This document shows positions 1 through 11,278 of a DNA stretch of 64,000 nt, in pieces. Source of the stretch: Siphlonurus alternatus (lineage: Eukaryota; Arthropoda; Insecta; Ephemeroptera; Siphlonuridae); assembly GCA_949825025.1 (NCBI GenBank), contig OX463778.1:31751969-31815968 (forward strand). The letters run 5' to 3'. Every line of letters starts with the position of its first letter. The first letter of the stretch is position 1. The notes below the pieces were generated by a model. The model saw nothing but the letters and a program-made list of their open reading frames with translations. It searched no databases and was not told where the DNA came from. Position numbers and translations under genes: made by a program.

Positions 1-1
1 G

Positions 2-211
2 TTTAAGTACTGGGAGGACCAAAAATATAAACATCCAGAACTGTACGAACTTGCAAAAATCACTCTAGCGGTTCCCTGCACTCAAGTTTCAGTCGAGAGG
101 CTTTTTTCGGGCTTGAAATTTGTTTTGGGTCCCCTACGCTCTAGCCTTAGTAAGAACAAAATTAACGACATCATGATTTTACGTATGAACAACATCATGT
201 ATGAAAAATAA
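2..211 (+). pseudogene. hAT transposase C-terminal end (partial)
   Basis: An open frame runs in from the window edge and ends with TAA at 209-211, giving 69 residues. It contains the motif VERLFSGLKFVLGPLRSSLS, the signature of the hAT-family C-terminal dimerisation domain (ERxFS, then a helix with RSxLS). Transposases of this family cut and paste DNA and leave 8-bp target duplications, as several elements in this window do. Only the last tenth or so of a transposase is visible, so whether the full gene is intact is unknown. The reading frame shown has no stop or frameshift. Confidence 0.8.
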
Positions 212-627
212 AGACTAAAACTGTAATTGTGTTTATAAAAAGATTAAAGATTAAAGAGATAAAAAGACATAAAAAGTAACTATATATAGACATAGAGACA
301 ATAAAAAGAAAAAGTGTAAAAACAAAATCCTAAAAACTAAAAAATGATTTGACAATGTACTATGTACAGTATTTCAATTTTTAATTCACTTGTGTTCTGA
401 TGGACAAATATTAACTTTTAAAAATAACAATAAAATATAAAATAAAAGCTTTGACATTCCTTTCTTTTTTTAAAACAGAAATAAAGGTAATAAAAATTAA
501 ACAAACAGATTTTTTTTATTTTTTCTTTCCTACCATTCTTATTAAGCATCAGCATATACGGCCCATATACGCATATAGCTATTATTATGTATTATATATA
601 TAATATAACAAACTTATATTATATATA
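212..627. other. AT-rich DNA downstream of hAT transposase
   Basis: Low-complexity AT-rich sequence with several AATAAA-like words and no open frame of note. It probably includes the 3' untranslated region and end of the hAT element, but I could not locate a terminal inverted repeat. Confidence 0.4.
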
Positions 628-1075
628 TAAGTTCCAGATCCTCGAACGTTTTTCGCGGAACCTGGATCCGGGATCCATGGAGCGGGAAGTTTATCGCGGA
701 ACCGGGATCCGGGATCCAGATCCGCGAACGTTTTTCGCGGAACCAGGATCCGCGATCCATGGAGCGGGAAGTTTATCGCGGAACCAGGATCCGGGATCCA
801 GATCCTAGTACCTTTTTCGCGGAACCTGGATCCGCGATCCATGGAGCGGGAAGTTTATCGCGGAACCAGGATCCGGGATCCAGATCCTCGAACGTTTATC
901 TCGGAACCTGGATCCGGGATCCAGATCCGCGAACGTTTTTCGCGGAACCAGGATCCGGGATCCAGATCCGCGAACGTTTTTCGCGGAACCTGGATCCCGG
1001 ATCCAGATCCTGGATTGTTTTCCGCGGATCTTTCGCGGATCTGGATCCGTGAACGTTCTCGGAACCGAGCCCTGA
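628..1075. repeat. 41-bp GC-rich minisatellite
   Basis: A tandem array built on a unit close to GATCCAGATCCGCGAACG followed by TTTTTCGCGGAACC. The word CCAGATCCG recurs at 921 and 962 (41 bp apart). A variant unit with CATGGAGCGGGAAG recurs at 676, 758 and 840 (82 bp apart), so the first half is an 82-bp two-unit repeat. Units are full of short palindromes (GGATCC, CGCGAACG/CGCGGAAC) and are far more GC-rich than the flanks. Open frames through it on both strands are a by-product of the repeat, not genes. Confidence 0.9.
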
Positions 1076-2640
1076 TTAAATTTATACATATAATGTTATT
1101 AACTAGGGCGGGGGGGGGCCTTTACGAAAAGGCCCCAAATCAGTGTGCAGTGATCATTTGCAATGCCAGTCATCATTTTCCAAAAAAAGTTTCATCGGGT
1201 TCGAAGAAATTGCAGGGATTTTAAAAAAGGTCATGGAAATGAAAATAATCATGTGGGGAAAAAATTGGCATCAATAAATGTAGATAAATAAAAAATAAAT
1301 AAAAATAGTAAAAAAAAAATAATAAATAAAGCGAAGATACAGTACCTCTGAGTCGAGTAGGTCCACTTTCTTTTGTCACGATTCGTTACAAAGTCGTCAT
1401 CAACAGCAAAGCAAAACGTAGAAAGTGGGACTTCTTAATCGGATGAAACCGGGAAAGCGGAATTCGCAAGGGGGACTTTTTTAATCGGATGAAACCGGGA
1501 AACCGAAAAGCGGAAGGGCTGGGGCTTATCAGAAGGAACCTGGTAGCAATCAGTGATTTAAAATAAAATCAGTGGCCATTCACATTTTACCTTGCAAGTC
1601 TTGGAATCTGAGTCAACCTCGCTAGTCGGCGGTCAGAGAACGAATGACTGTTGAGAACGTCAACGGCATTCTCAGAAATTTTGAAATCACGTTTTCTCGC
1701 CGTTCCCAACAATGCTTGTTTACCCGTCACCATGGCAACAAAGATGCACAAGCTGTAATGTCATGCGTATTACGGGGCCGCTCGATTATTGGCGGGAATC
1801 CGTTCAAACCGAGGTACATACGCGCGATATAAAATGCATGGAACTTGTTTCCCACCCAATAATGATCGCCAGCAGCTTTAAATATTGCCGCCCGCTTTAT
1901 TTTTTTGAATTTCCCGCCTTCCTCGTTCATTTCCGGTTCCCGACAGTACTAAATTCGAGTTTCTGGCATAATTTAACATGAAACTGGACTGTAGAGGGAA
2001 GTTTTATATGGCTCGCAACGCGTAAGAATAAAAAGAATAAAAAACATGCGTTCGTCACGGGTCCGCCATTCATACGCAGCTCGGCTCCTTCGGAGACCTC
2101 GCCTAACCATACAATGGAATTAGATAGTGTCGGCCTGCTCAAAGACAGCTCGGCTCGTTCCTCGCCTCGCTTAAAATTCTTGGATAGATGTGTGCGGGCA
2201 ATGAATATCATTGCCAACTCATACGCAGCTCGGCTCGTTCCTCGCCTCGCTTAAAATTGAATATAAAATAAAATATTGATCTGAGCGTTAAATAGTGGTT
2301 ATTTTCAAACTCCAGGGATGTTTTTACATATAGAAAGTCAATTTATTATTTTAATTACCCATTAATAACACCTGTAGATTGAAATCATGCATGAAATTCC
2401 AGCATAATATAGTGCATATACGAAAAATAGGTATTTCGCCCGCCGCCATCTTGTTTTTCGAGATAGGTAAAATCCGAGGCCAGATTCGTGATCAGCGTGG
2501 TCGATATAGTCAGAAACCATCGAAAACTCAATTTCGATTTTTCCCCCTATCTTCCCCATGTATAAGCGGTGAGAGAAGGGACCCACATTCTTGAAACGCA
2601 TATTTTTAGACGTGAGACGCTTAGTTTTAACAGGATTCGA
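1076..2640. other. Unannotated repeat-like intergenic DNA
   Basis: No coding region is supported. It holds a short hairpin around 1107-1137 (GGGGGCC...GGCCCC), two related GC-rich blocks near 1435-1520 sharing GGATGAAACCGGGAAA, and a direct repeat of about 33 bp (CAGCTCGGCTCGTTCCTCGC and following) at 2149-2181 and 2226-2258, with a diverged third copy near 2078. These look like fragments of dispersed repeats. Confidence 0.45.
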
Positions 2641-2699
2641 CAAAAAAACACCATGTCAATAGCGTAAAAAAAAGTTATTAAGGAAAAGGATGCGTTTCT

Positions 2700-4045
2700 T
2701 ATGTTATCCTTATGGGAGGAGGTTTTTTTGCATTCCCCGCTCGCCTGGGCTAACCCTCATAGTTGGCATCGATTTGAAAAAAGTTTCTGAAAGAAAAAGA
2801 GTGTGAGCAACTTTCATACTGCGCGGAATTTTCGATTTCAGGTGTGCTCAAAAGTTATTCGAGGGGGAAAGTGGTCAATTTTTAGCATGCGTAAACCCTA
2901 TGTTCCCATGCGATTTTTTGACTTTTTTGAAAATCGAAAAATCGAGCCGAAAAAAAGTTAGGACTTGCCAAAAGCTTTCAGAAAAGGTCTTAAACTCGTT
3001 CCTAACCGAAAAATTGCCGAAACTGTTGGGGGGGTTCACCAGATTGAAGCTTGCAAAAAAGCTTTTGAAAACTACCCCTCTGGAGGGAGCCCAAGGGGCT
3101 CCAGGGGCCCAAATTGATATTGGTCAGATAGTCCGTTAAATTTTAATCCTGATGAGTCCCAATACAAAAACCGGGGGCCCCTTCGGGGCACCTTTTATGG
3201 GGTCCAAAAATAAAAGTTGCACCCCTAGGGGTTTCGGGTGTCATACTGTACAGATCTGGCCATAGCACGGTAAGTATGCTTCGGAGGTGCCATGTTTGTA
3301 TTTGGCGAAGCTGCGTCGTCTGTCGGGACACACTTTTGCCGTGGAAACCTTCGCCATAGCTCTTCAATCTAATGATTTAAGGCAAGGGCCGTAAAACACC
3401 TTTTTTTCGAGGTCCCAAACTTCCGGGGCCCGCAGCCGCGGAACCAAAACAGATAGGAGGGAGCTCACATGAAGCTAAAAGATGCCCGACACAGTCTTCT
3501 AAACGATTCGACTGAAAAAAGTTTGAGTTTCTAACTTTAAATGACTTTTTCGGCAAAAACCGCAAAAACGGCGATTTTTTTTGAAAAAAACACTAAAACG
3601 GCCATAAAAAAATTTTGGGGCAAAAATTCAAAAATAACACCTCCCATATAAAATTTTACGTCCCGGGCTACATTTCGCCCATTGGGACCTAAGCTCTAAC
3701 TCTCAAAACCGCTTACCGGTGGTTTTTTAAAAAAATTAACATTATCGCTTATGGCGGGCGAACGGTGCACCGGACGCCATCTTTGAAGGCAAAAAGTAGG
3801 GGTAGCGCATGTTACCTAAAGCCGTTTTTGGGGTCAAAACGTCATTTTTCGGAAATTTTTGAAATTTCGGGAATTTTGGAAATACCCCCCGGGAATTTTT
3901 GGGAATTTTTGGATTTTGAAAATGACGGGTGGGGCCCTTCGGGTCCCACCCGGGACGCGCCCTGCGGGCGCGGCGGGGCCCTGCGGGCCCCGCGGAGGGC
4001 CCTCCGGGCCCCTCAAAGATTCTTGACCATGCATTTCAAATCAGA
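2700..4045. repeat. Repeat-like block with GC hairpins
   Basis: A roughly 1.3-kb block whose composition differs from its flanks. It mixes A/T homopolymers with GC-rich inverted repeats such as GGGGGCCCCTTCGGGGCACC near 3174 and a run of nested stem-loops at 3929-4014 (GCGCCCTGCGGGCGC, GGGGCCCTGCGGGCCCC, GAGGGCCCTCCGGGCCCCTC). Open frames here are short and carry no recognisable domain. It is probably a non-coding transposon remnant; I cannot name a family. Confidence 0.5.
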
Positions 4046-4600
4046 GATTTAGTGCTTTTAATATAATATAATATACTGTATTAATTTGCTGTAAACATCA
4101 ATATTTTCATTTTTAAATTTTACTTCATTAAGTAAAATTTTATACAAAAATGTAAATTAATAATACAACCAATTCTACATTTAAGTGTAAATTAATTATC
4201 TTAAATTACATTACAATATATTTAAATTAGAGCTGCATTTAAAATTTAGCCTCTTATAATATTTAAATATTTAAATGTTTGTTTGTTTTTAGTACTATAA
4301 AATATAAAATATTATATTTCCCTATAGTTTTTTTACCAGAAAAAGTCGATACAAAAGTGTTTTTATTTTTTTAATTAAGTCTCTACATTGTTACTCTGAG
4401 AAAACTACTGTTGTATTATATATTAATATGATATGCTATAAATAATACTTAATTATCGTATGAGACTAATTAGAAAATTTCCCAGTGAAAATAACACTAC
4501 TAATAATATAAAATGCACTCAAAATAAATTTATGTCATAATTCATAAATAAGCTTTTTGGTAATTTTGGTTATTATATATTTAAAAAAACAAACAAAAAC
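4046..4600. other. AT-rich DNA, nothing recognised
   Basis: Very AT-rich sequence with no gene, long inverted repeat or tandem repeat that I can support. If the orphan SMYD exon at 4636-4675 belongs to a live gene, this is the start of its first intron. Confidence 0.4.
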
Positions 4601-4619
4601 TAAACGACTGCAAAATAAC

Positions 4620-5190
4620 ATAAACACACGCTAACCTGTATTAGGGACGGAGGAGGCAAGCAACACTTCTGCCATGAATCTCGCATAAACTGATGTTTTG
4701 AATCTTTGTTCACTTCTAACGACCTATTGTATCGTAAATCGTAAGAAAAAGAAAAAAGAGATTTGCTGGTCTCTTTGACGCTATTTTCATGATGTAATTA
4801 CTTCACCCGGCCTAGCTGACCGTCTTACTACTCGCCCGCACTAAATTTACCTCTTTGCATGCTTGCCGCGAACCTGGCAAATAGCCCACCCTCTCGGGTC
4901 AAGGCGGGTCAAGCAGATTTGAGAGATCAACATTATGATAAATAGTGCTTCTCTAAATAAATAAAAATAAAATCAATAAAAATAAATGGAATTAAATAAA
5001 ATAATAAATGCTTCTCCAGGAACCAATCCAGGAAGAAAGATTAGCAACCTGCACAAAATAAATAAAATCTAGTACGTATTACGATTGCCTTTTTTTTTTT
5101 TTTTTTTTTTGCATTTTTTAAAATATTTTGTGTTTAGTAATCGTCAATTCGGGACGATGAGAGGGAAGGGAGGTAATGATTATATATACC
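4620..5190 (-). promoter_or_regulatory. Shared SMYD 5' region, copy 1
   Basis: The stretch upstream of the orphan exon aligns by eye with 12430-12950 upstream of gene B. Shared words include ATTATGATAAATAGTG, CCGGCCTAGC, TTTGTTCAC, a long poly-T tract (5092-5112 against 12788-12817) and GGACGATGAGAGGGA. The two blocks probably contain the promoter and 5' UTR. No convincing TATA box is visible. Confidence 0.55.
4636..4675 (-). CDS. Orphan first coding exon of a third SMYD gene
   Basis: On the minus strand an ATG at 4675 opens MAEVLLASSVPNT and is cut after one extra base by a splice donor GTTAGC at 4635-4630. Gene B begins the same way (MAAEVLLSPTAPA, ATG at 12490): same exon length of 40 nt, same phase 1 donor, and differences only in codon-sized steps. 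The roughly 560 bp upstream are also recognisably shared. No matching second exon is visible between here and the window start, so the body lies further left or has been lost. The donor GTTAGC is weaker than gene B's GTAAGC. It may be the 5' end of a live neighbour or a relic. Confidence 0.6.
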
Positions 5191-5428
5191 CAATGATCAA
5201 TGATGTATAATCGTTGGGAGGAAGGAGCAAGGTCGTACCGTACGTGCTAACGCGGCTTTATTAAAATATATCGTAATTGAGGAATTCGTTCTGTGTAAAT
5301 TGTTATTTTTTTTATATATTAATTAATATTTGTACAGTATATAAACATACCCAAATATCAATTATGTTGTTTGTTGATACACGTAATTGTTTTCAAGTAA
5401 TGAATTAATATTAAATATTGATAATAAT

Positions 5429-6085
5429 TAGAGGTCGCAAAAATAGTCTCTATTTTTAACAAAATAGTCGCCTAAAAAGTCGCTTATTTTTCGCAAAATA
5501 GTCTCTCAAATAGTCGGCCCAAAAATGATGAAATTGGGTGTTTAATGATGATAAATTAACGATTCATATGGATCTAGGAGTCGGTGATATTGCAATGAGA
5601 AGTTTCTGGGGACGTAACTCAAGTATTCTTGCTATATTAAATTAAGCCAAAATCGTGACATGGAAGCAATATTTCACTAGTGGTCTCGTCTTTCGGGGGG
5701 GAGGGGGGAGTGGAAGAAGGGGACAGGGTAAGAAGAAAATAAGTGAAACATGGATTTTTTTTTTTTAGAATATAGTCTTGCAGGGCACCACAGACTACTC
5801 GAACAACAATATGTGTAGGCTCAGGATTCACATGGTTTGACAGAAACATGCAAGGTTTTGGAAATTTAGGCATGGAAATGACCGTAAAATCAAAGAAAAA
5901 CCAAGAAAAGTCGCAAAATAATCGGGGGTTTCTAAAATAGTCGTTAAATAGGAAAATAGTCGCAAATAGTCTCTTTTTTTATTAGCTCTATTGACTCAGT
6001 TACATGAGATCTGTGGACATCTGCAATAAAAACATCAATAGTCTCAAAATTAAAAATAGTCGAAAGACTATTTTTGCGAACTCTA
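5429..6085. mobile_element. hAT-like non-autonomous element (657 bp)
   Basis: Terminal inverted repeats read TAGAGGTCGCAAAAATAGTC at the left and TAGAGTTCGCAAAAATAGTC at the right (reverse complement). An 8-bp target duplication ATAATAAT lies at 5421-5428 and 6086-6093. The word AAAATAGTC or ATAGTCG recurs many times near both ends, the usual pattern of subterminal transposase-binding repeats in hAT elements. There is no transposase frame inside, so it would need to be mobilised in trans. The target is AT-rich, so the duplication alone is weaker evidence than the inverted repeats. Confidence 0.85.
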
Positions 6086-6097
6086 ATAATAATAAAG

Positions 6098-6236
6098 AAT
6101 AGAGAAAGAGCATTCTCGTCTGTTGCAGTTTGCAGAGTAAATGATATTTACAAAAATTTGAATTTTAAAAGCTTTGAGGTTCTATTACTTATTGCATTGA
6201 AATTAATGAAAGCTGATAATAACTAAACAGGAAAGT
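6098..6236 (+). pseudogene. Possible hAT transposase C-terminal relic
   Basis: Directly after the hAT-like element an open stretch reads NRERAFSSVAVCRVNDIY and continues to a TAA at 6234-6236. ERAFS at this distance from a stop resembles the ERxFS motif of the hAT dimerisation domain, but the following RSxL motif is not clear. There is no start and no upstream domain in frame. I regard it as a decayed fragment at best. Confidence 0.3.
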
Positions 6237-7460
6237 CAATCATTAATAATATAAAATAAACATCTTAAAATTTTAAGGGCTGAATAGATAAGGAAGAAAA
6301 AATCGCTGGATATAGTTGATGATATACATACGTTTAAGAAAACTTTTAAACTTTTACTTATAAATAATACAATAAAACATTTTGTTTTCGTTTTATATTA
6401 ATGTAATTATTATGTGATTTCTGCTCTTATGAGATGTACTCTACAGTATAATTTTATTACTATATTAAATATTATAATATGCCATGTAAAAAAATTGTTA
6501 AAAATAAATTAAAAAACACACTCGCTCTGATTTGATCAAATATGCAATGAATGTCATAATATTATAAATCTAATAATTTGATTTATAATATTATAATTAA
6601 TATAATTACACTAATTATTAGTCTAATTATTTAGACTATATAATAATGTAAAGTCAACTCGATCGTTCAAACATGCCAAAATGCATGCATGATGTATTGA
6701 TGATTGTACCAGCTAGAAATATCGTAAATACTGCAGTATTGTATAAATTTTGACGTTTTGCTCTGCGCCGTTGCATTCATCCTGTTCATTCCTCAATTAC
6801 TAAAAATTGATTTTTTTCTAAAATCCCCAAACCCTCACGAAGAATTTTGTGTGCGATTAACGAAGGAATAATTCAGAAAGATAACCAAATTCCTCACTAT
6901 TCACATTAAGTGCCATTGAGTTAGATTTAAATTTGCGCTATAACCGTGGCTAGTGTGAAACTTTGTCATTCTTTTTTGAGAATTCCACCCTGCTTTAAAA
7001 TATATATTTTACTGCAAAAGAAATTAAATTTCACAGATATATTGTAAATTTTATATTTTAATGTAATAATATGTACTGTACATTTATTTATATCCTAGAA
7101 ACAATGAAGCAGGATTTGTTGGAAAAAGCATAAATTTAATTTAATGCATGCAAAGAATTATTCAATATTGGTAATGTAATAATAACGAATGATATAAAAA
7201 ACATCTAAAATAAAAAAATTGTATACAGCGTTTATTTTCAAACCGTTTTCAAATCAATACAAGATTTAAAAAAAATCAAATCCCTCTCAATAATAATTAC
7301 ATGACTAAATCTATTATGGTATATTTCATCATGTAAGTACTTAAAAAAATCACTTGAATTTAAGTTTTACAAAATCACGATAACATAATTTAACATATTT
7401 TTTATTTTAATATCATAATTCATTTATAACATAATACAATAGTCAGCTTTAAGGTATATT
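6237..7460. other. AT-rich intergenic DNA
   Basis: No open frame, inverted repeat or tandem array that I can support. Composition is AT-rich throughout with short AATAAA-like words. Confidence 0.4.
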
Positions 7461-7464
7461 ACAT

Positions 7465-7700
7465 ATATGAGGTACTTTGTCAATCCGTTGAGCTACTTGA
7501 GCCTACTTCAATCAGCTATATATATAACAACCTGTATTTTACATGCGTCGGCGTTTCCTGCATGCTCTTCCAACAGCTTCAATTGCTTGGGAATTCCATT
7601 TAGAATCTCCAATTAAGTCATCATCATCATCAAACATTGCAATTTCTCTTTGCAAAAAATGTATGCAGATCTTGGATTACTGCCTGGTTCGGACTTAACG
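7465..7700 (-). pseudogene. Decayed SMYD 3' fragment
   Basis: This stretch aligns with two parts of SMYD gene A joined together. Positions 7468-7610 match gene A's last exon and 3' flank (GAGGTACTTTGTCA, then ACATGCGTCGGCGTTTCCTGC, then CTTCCAACAGCT). Positions 7614-7690 match the middle of gene A's exon 5 (AAGTCATCATCATCATC, AACATTGCAATTTCTCTTTG, GGATTACTGCCTGGTT). The intervening exon sequence and intron 5 are missing, and several substitutions and indels break the frame. It lies just 3' of gene B on the same strand and resembles gene A more than gene B. Confidence 0.7.
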
Positions 7701-7917
7701 TTTATTATATTAGTATTTACATAAAACAAGAAAAAGGATCAAATGGTCTGGGGAAAAAAATGACAGCAATGAACGGTAAGGTAAGCAATAATTAAAGGTA
7801 AAATTAATATATATTTATATATTAAATATTCAAACAGGACTGGATTATACACAGTTTCTTACACTAAAACAAATCTCATCAAAGTTCAGGAACACGAAAT
7901 TGTTTCATTGGATGATC

Positions 7918-10900
7918 TCACTTCTTCTTGCGTCCCCCCTTGTTCTTTGACGCCTTCTTAGCAGCCTTGGCGAGATCTGCGATGTCCTGGCGAACGGCTC
8001 GCAGTTCGAGAAGCACCACGCGGGCCAGCTGGGCCTCTGGAGCACCAGGCGGCTCGTGCAGCAGCAAGCGTGCAGCCTCGCGAAGCTGTACCTCTGCTCT
8101 CTCCAGCTGTGCACTCACCTCGGCCGGTCCGGTCCCAGCACTGCGGGACTGCTGCGCCAGCGCAACCAGCGGAAACGCTATTTCGTATAGCGTGATGCCT
8201 GCCATAGACAAGAAAAGGCGAATTATATCACTGAAGTAGTGAGGGACTGAGGAAAACGAAATCGGGGCGAATAAATTAATTTGAAGTCTCATACGGGGAA
8301 AAAGGGGTAGAAATTGGCCAGCAGATAAGGAATATATTATAATAATTAAGATAATAGATGCCACGTGAAATGAACTTTTTCTATGTTATTTTGTAAATCT
8401 AAGAAAAAAATCGAGAATTTCCTTAAATTTGTATACTGAAATTAACCATCCTGCTGTGTCTTTGCCCTAGGAAGTGCGGTAAATAGAAATATATATATAT
8501 ATAGGCATTTATTTAGCAAAGATGCCATGCAGTGGTGTTGCATAAAATATCCAGGTTAAGGTTTAACAACGACTGTATATTGGGCCTGATGGGCCAGTAT
8601 ATAGTTCTTGATGTGGTAAACATTGCGCACCTGATTATCACATATCTATATAATTATATTATATTTACTCTTTATTCTCTTTTACCTCTGAGTCTAGAGA
8701 GGGGAGGTTCCAATCTTTCCACTACTGGTAGCAAAGACATACACAGCTCCAGCTTGCGTTTTAAGATGGCGGTAGGCGCAGTGTGTCCCAGGTCCATCAG
8801 TTGCTCACGGTACAACCCTGAGAGCGCCTGTGTCACCTCAAGGGTGGCTGCATGCTGTGGGTGGAGAGACCGCAACAATCGGGACAACAGTGCCTCCATG
8901 GCTATCGTATCTCCGCGGTCCATCGTCGCCAACTCTCGCTGAACCCCCATCAGTCCTGCGTGAACAGACGCAGCGTCCACGGTACGACCACACAAATCGC
9001 ATTGCCACCCAACCTCTGCAGGACGCAGTGGGTCGTCACACACCACGGCTCCCGAGCACGTTACCTCAGGGCAGCGCAGCGAACTGAGGTGCGAGCCGAG
9101 CTCAGTGGGATCAGTGCACCGCTGACACTCGCATGAGAAATATTTACCCATTCTTAGGTGTTCTCGTCTCATCGCAGTGCACATTAATGTATCTGAGTAA
9201 TTGTTATATACCTTCTCTCCTTTTCGAATTTTTTTTGCAGCTTTAACTATTACAGTAAAATCTGTAGCAATAGCAAAATGTGTATTAGGTACACATGAAT
9301 GTGCCATTAATGCTGCATTTGGATATACGCCACGTAAACATTCAGAACGTCCAGTTTCATCTGGTGGTCCTCTTACTTCAAAACTATTTACATCTAATAT
9401 ACCACAAATTCTTTGTATTGCTTCTTCAGGAAAATTACGTAAAAGTCTATGATTATGTAGAACTCGAACTACGTTACTTTCACATTGCGCCCATATCCCG
9501 GTTTGGCGTCGAGCGTCTAAATGGGCCTCCATTTGGAAAATTCCCTTTGGTTGGTTCACAAAGCAGCGCAGTGGCATGATGACCTGCCAGTTTGCTTCTT
9601 CTCCCAGAAGGAGGGTAGTCGAGAAGGGCAGGGCGTCTCTGAGAGCGACGCACTCGCTAGCATGGTATGGAGATTCCTCGCAGCCCGGGCTGCAGAGGAG
9701 CGCCGAGCCGCAACGAGAGCAAAGGTGAGGCGCCGAGAAGCCCAGGGGACGGTGACAGCCGAGACAGAGAGGTGCAGACTCTGGCTGCGGGCCAAGCACG
9801 AGGGGAGTCTCGCGTAATAACACCTCGCCCTCGTTGACGTCACGGGCAGCAACCACGAACCTGCACCATGACAAATTAATGTATAAAGCCTGTATTACAC
9901 GATCCAATTTTGCATGCAATTTTTACGTACAAGAAAATTTTACCTCCATACAAAGAAATGGAGTTTATTTATTATTTTTTTTTTATAAAGAAAAATTAAA
10001 TTGTATGCAATTAATTGTATATATCGTGTTATTCGTGTTGCCGCTTAATACAGCCATGCATGCATAAGAAAATAATAACTATGCCATGAAATATGTATGT
10101 TTTTTTTTTGTTTATTTTTTAAAACAATAAATAATTTGATTGCTGGATAATCTTTACTTAATTAAGATCATTTTGCTAAAAAAAAAAAGTACACTCGTTG
10201 CCTCGGAAAATTTCTCTTTGCAGCCTTGCCCTTGTTAATCACCATGCCCTGTGTTATTCTGGTGATTAACAAGGCTGCAAAGGGAAATTTTCCGAGGCGA
10301 CGACGGTAAAAAAATATTTGGAAACTACAGCAATGTTTTATTTTGTGAGCTATATAGATAAATGGCATGTCGGAAAGGTCATTTGAAAATATTTATAACC
10401 TAATTGACCTTTATGAGTTTACATTTTCGTTGCAAATGACACATAAATATGTAGCGTGCAGATTTGGGAATATCACAAGAATTGCAGTTAAGTTTAAAAA
10501 CTGTTCAAAAAGTCTTAACTTTTATTTACGTATTATAAAATATTATTGGTCGATGCAATGTGTTATACAAAATAAGCGATTGCATTTTTATTTTTATTAA
10601 GTTCTTCCTGATAATGGGAATATGATAATACAGAGAACAACATAACATTTCTTATTTATGTGCACGTGAATTAAGATCATACATCGAAATGTTACTGTTG
10701 TTTTTGGCAAGAAGTTTTGAATATCACATGCAGGGATTTCTGCTGGTCCTTACCTGCCAAGTTCCGGTGAGCGGTCAATGCGGAGAGGACAGTCGTCACC
10801 TACCCCAGATAACTCCAGCAGTTCTCTCGCCATGCCCTCTGACAGAAAAAAAAAAGAAAGAAATGTTATAACTGCACAATGTTTATATATGAGCAATATA

Positions 10901-11241
10901 GTTTTTTTTTAATAAATCCTCTTATTTAATTAAAAATTAAGTGAAACATTTTTATTATCAGATTATCACACACTATAATGTTGTACAATCTGGAAAAAAA
11001 AAAATGTAGCGAGGAATATGTGGTATATACAGCACACGTTTTTCCAGGCTGTCCTAATTTTTACTTTAAACTGTTATGATTTTTAAACATAAATAATTTA
11101 TGTTTAGTTAAATCTTAATCTATAATAATTTTCGAAGGAAAATAATTCGCGGAGACGATTATGTTTTATATAAAAAAATCCAAACTCCCCTGAAATAAAA
11201 ATAATTTTTCCTTTGAAGTAAATGTATATTAATAACTATTT

Positions 11242-11278
<37 letters not shown>

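Noticed and set aside
841..1224. Plus-strand frame of 127 codons and neighbours on both strands
   Set aside because: They are read-throughs of the 41-bp minisatellite, open in several frames because the unit lacks stops.
8532..9817. Several plus-strand frames over SMYD B
   Set aside because: Antisense to the verified SMYD B exon; no domain of their own.
8672..9919. SMYD B read as a single 415-codon intronless gene
   Set aside because: Its first 19 residues are intron, since an AG acceptor at 9862-9861 joins in phase to the exon at 10838-10754. Its tail KRE is read-through of a GTAAAA donor into intron; the true C-terminus is in 8198-7918.
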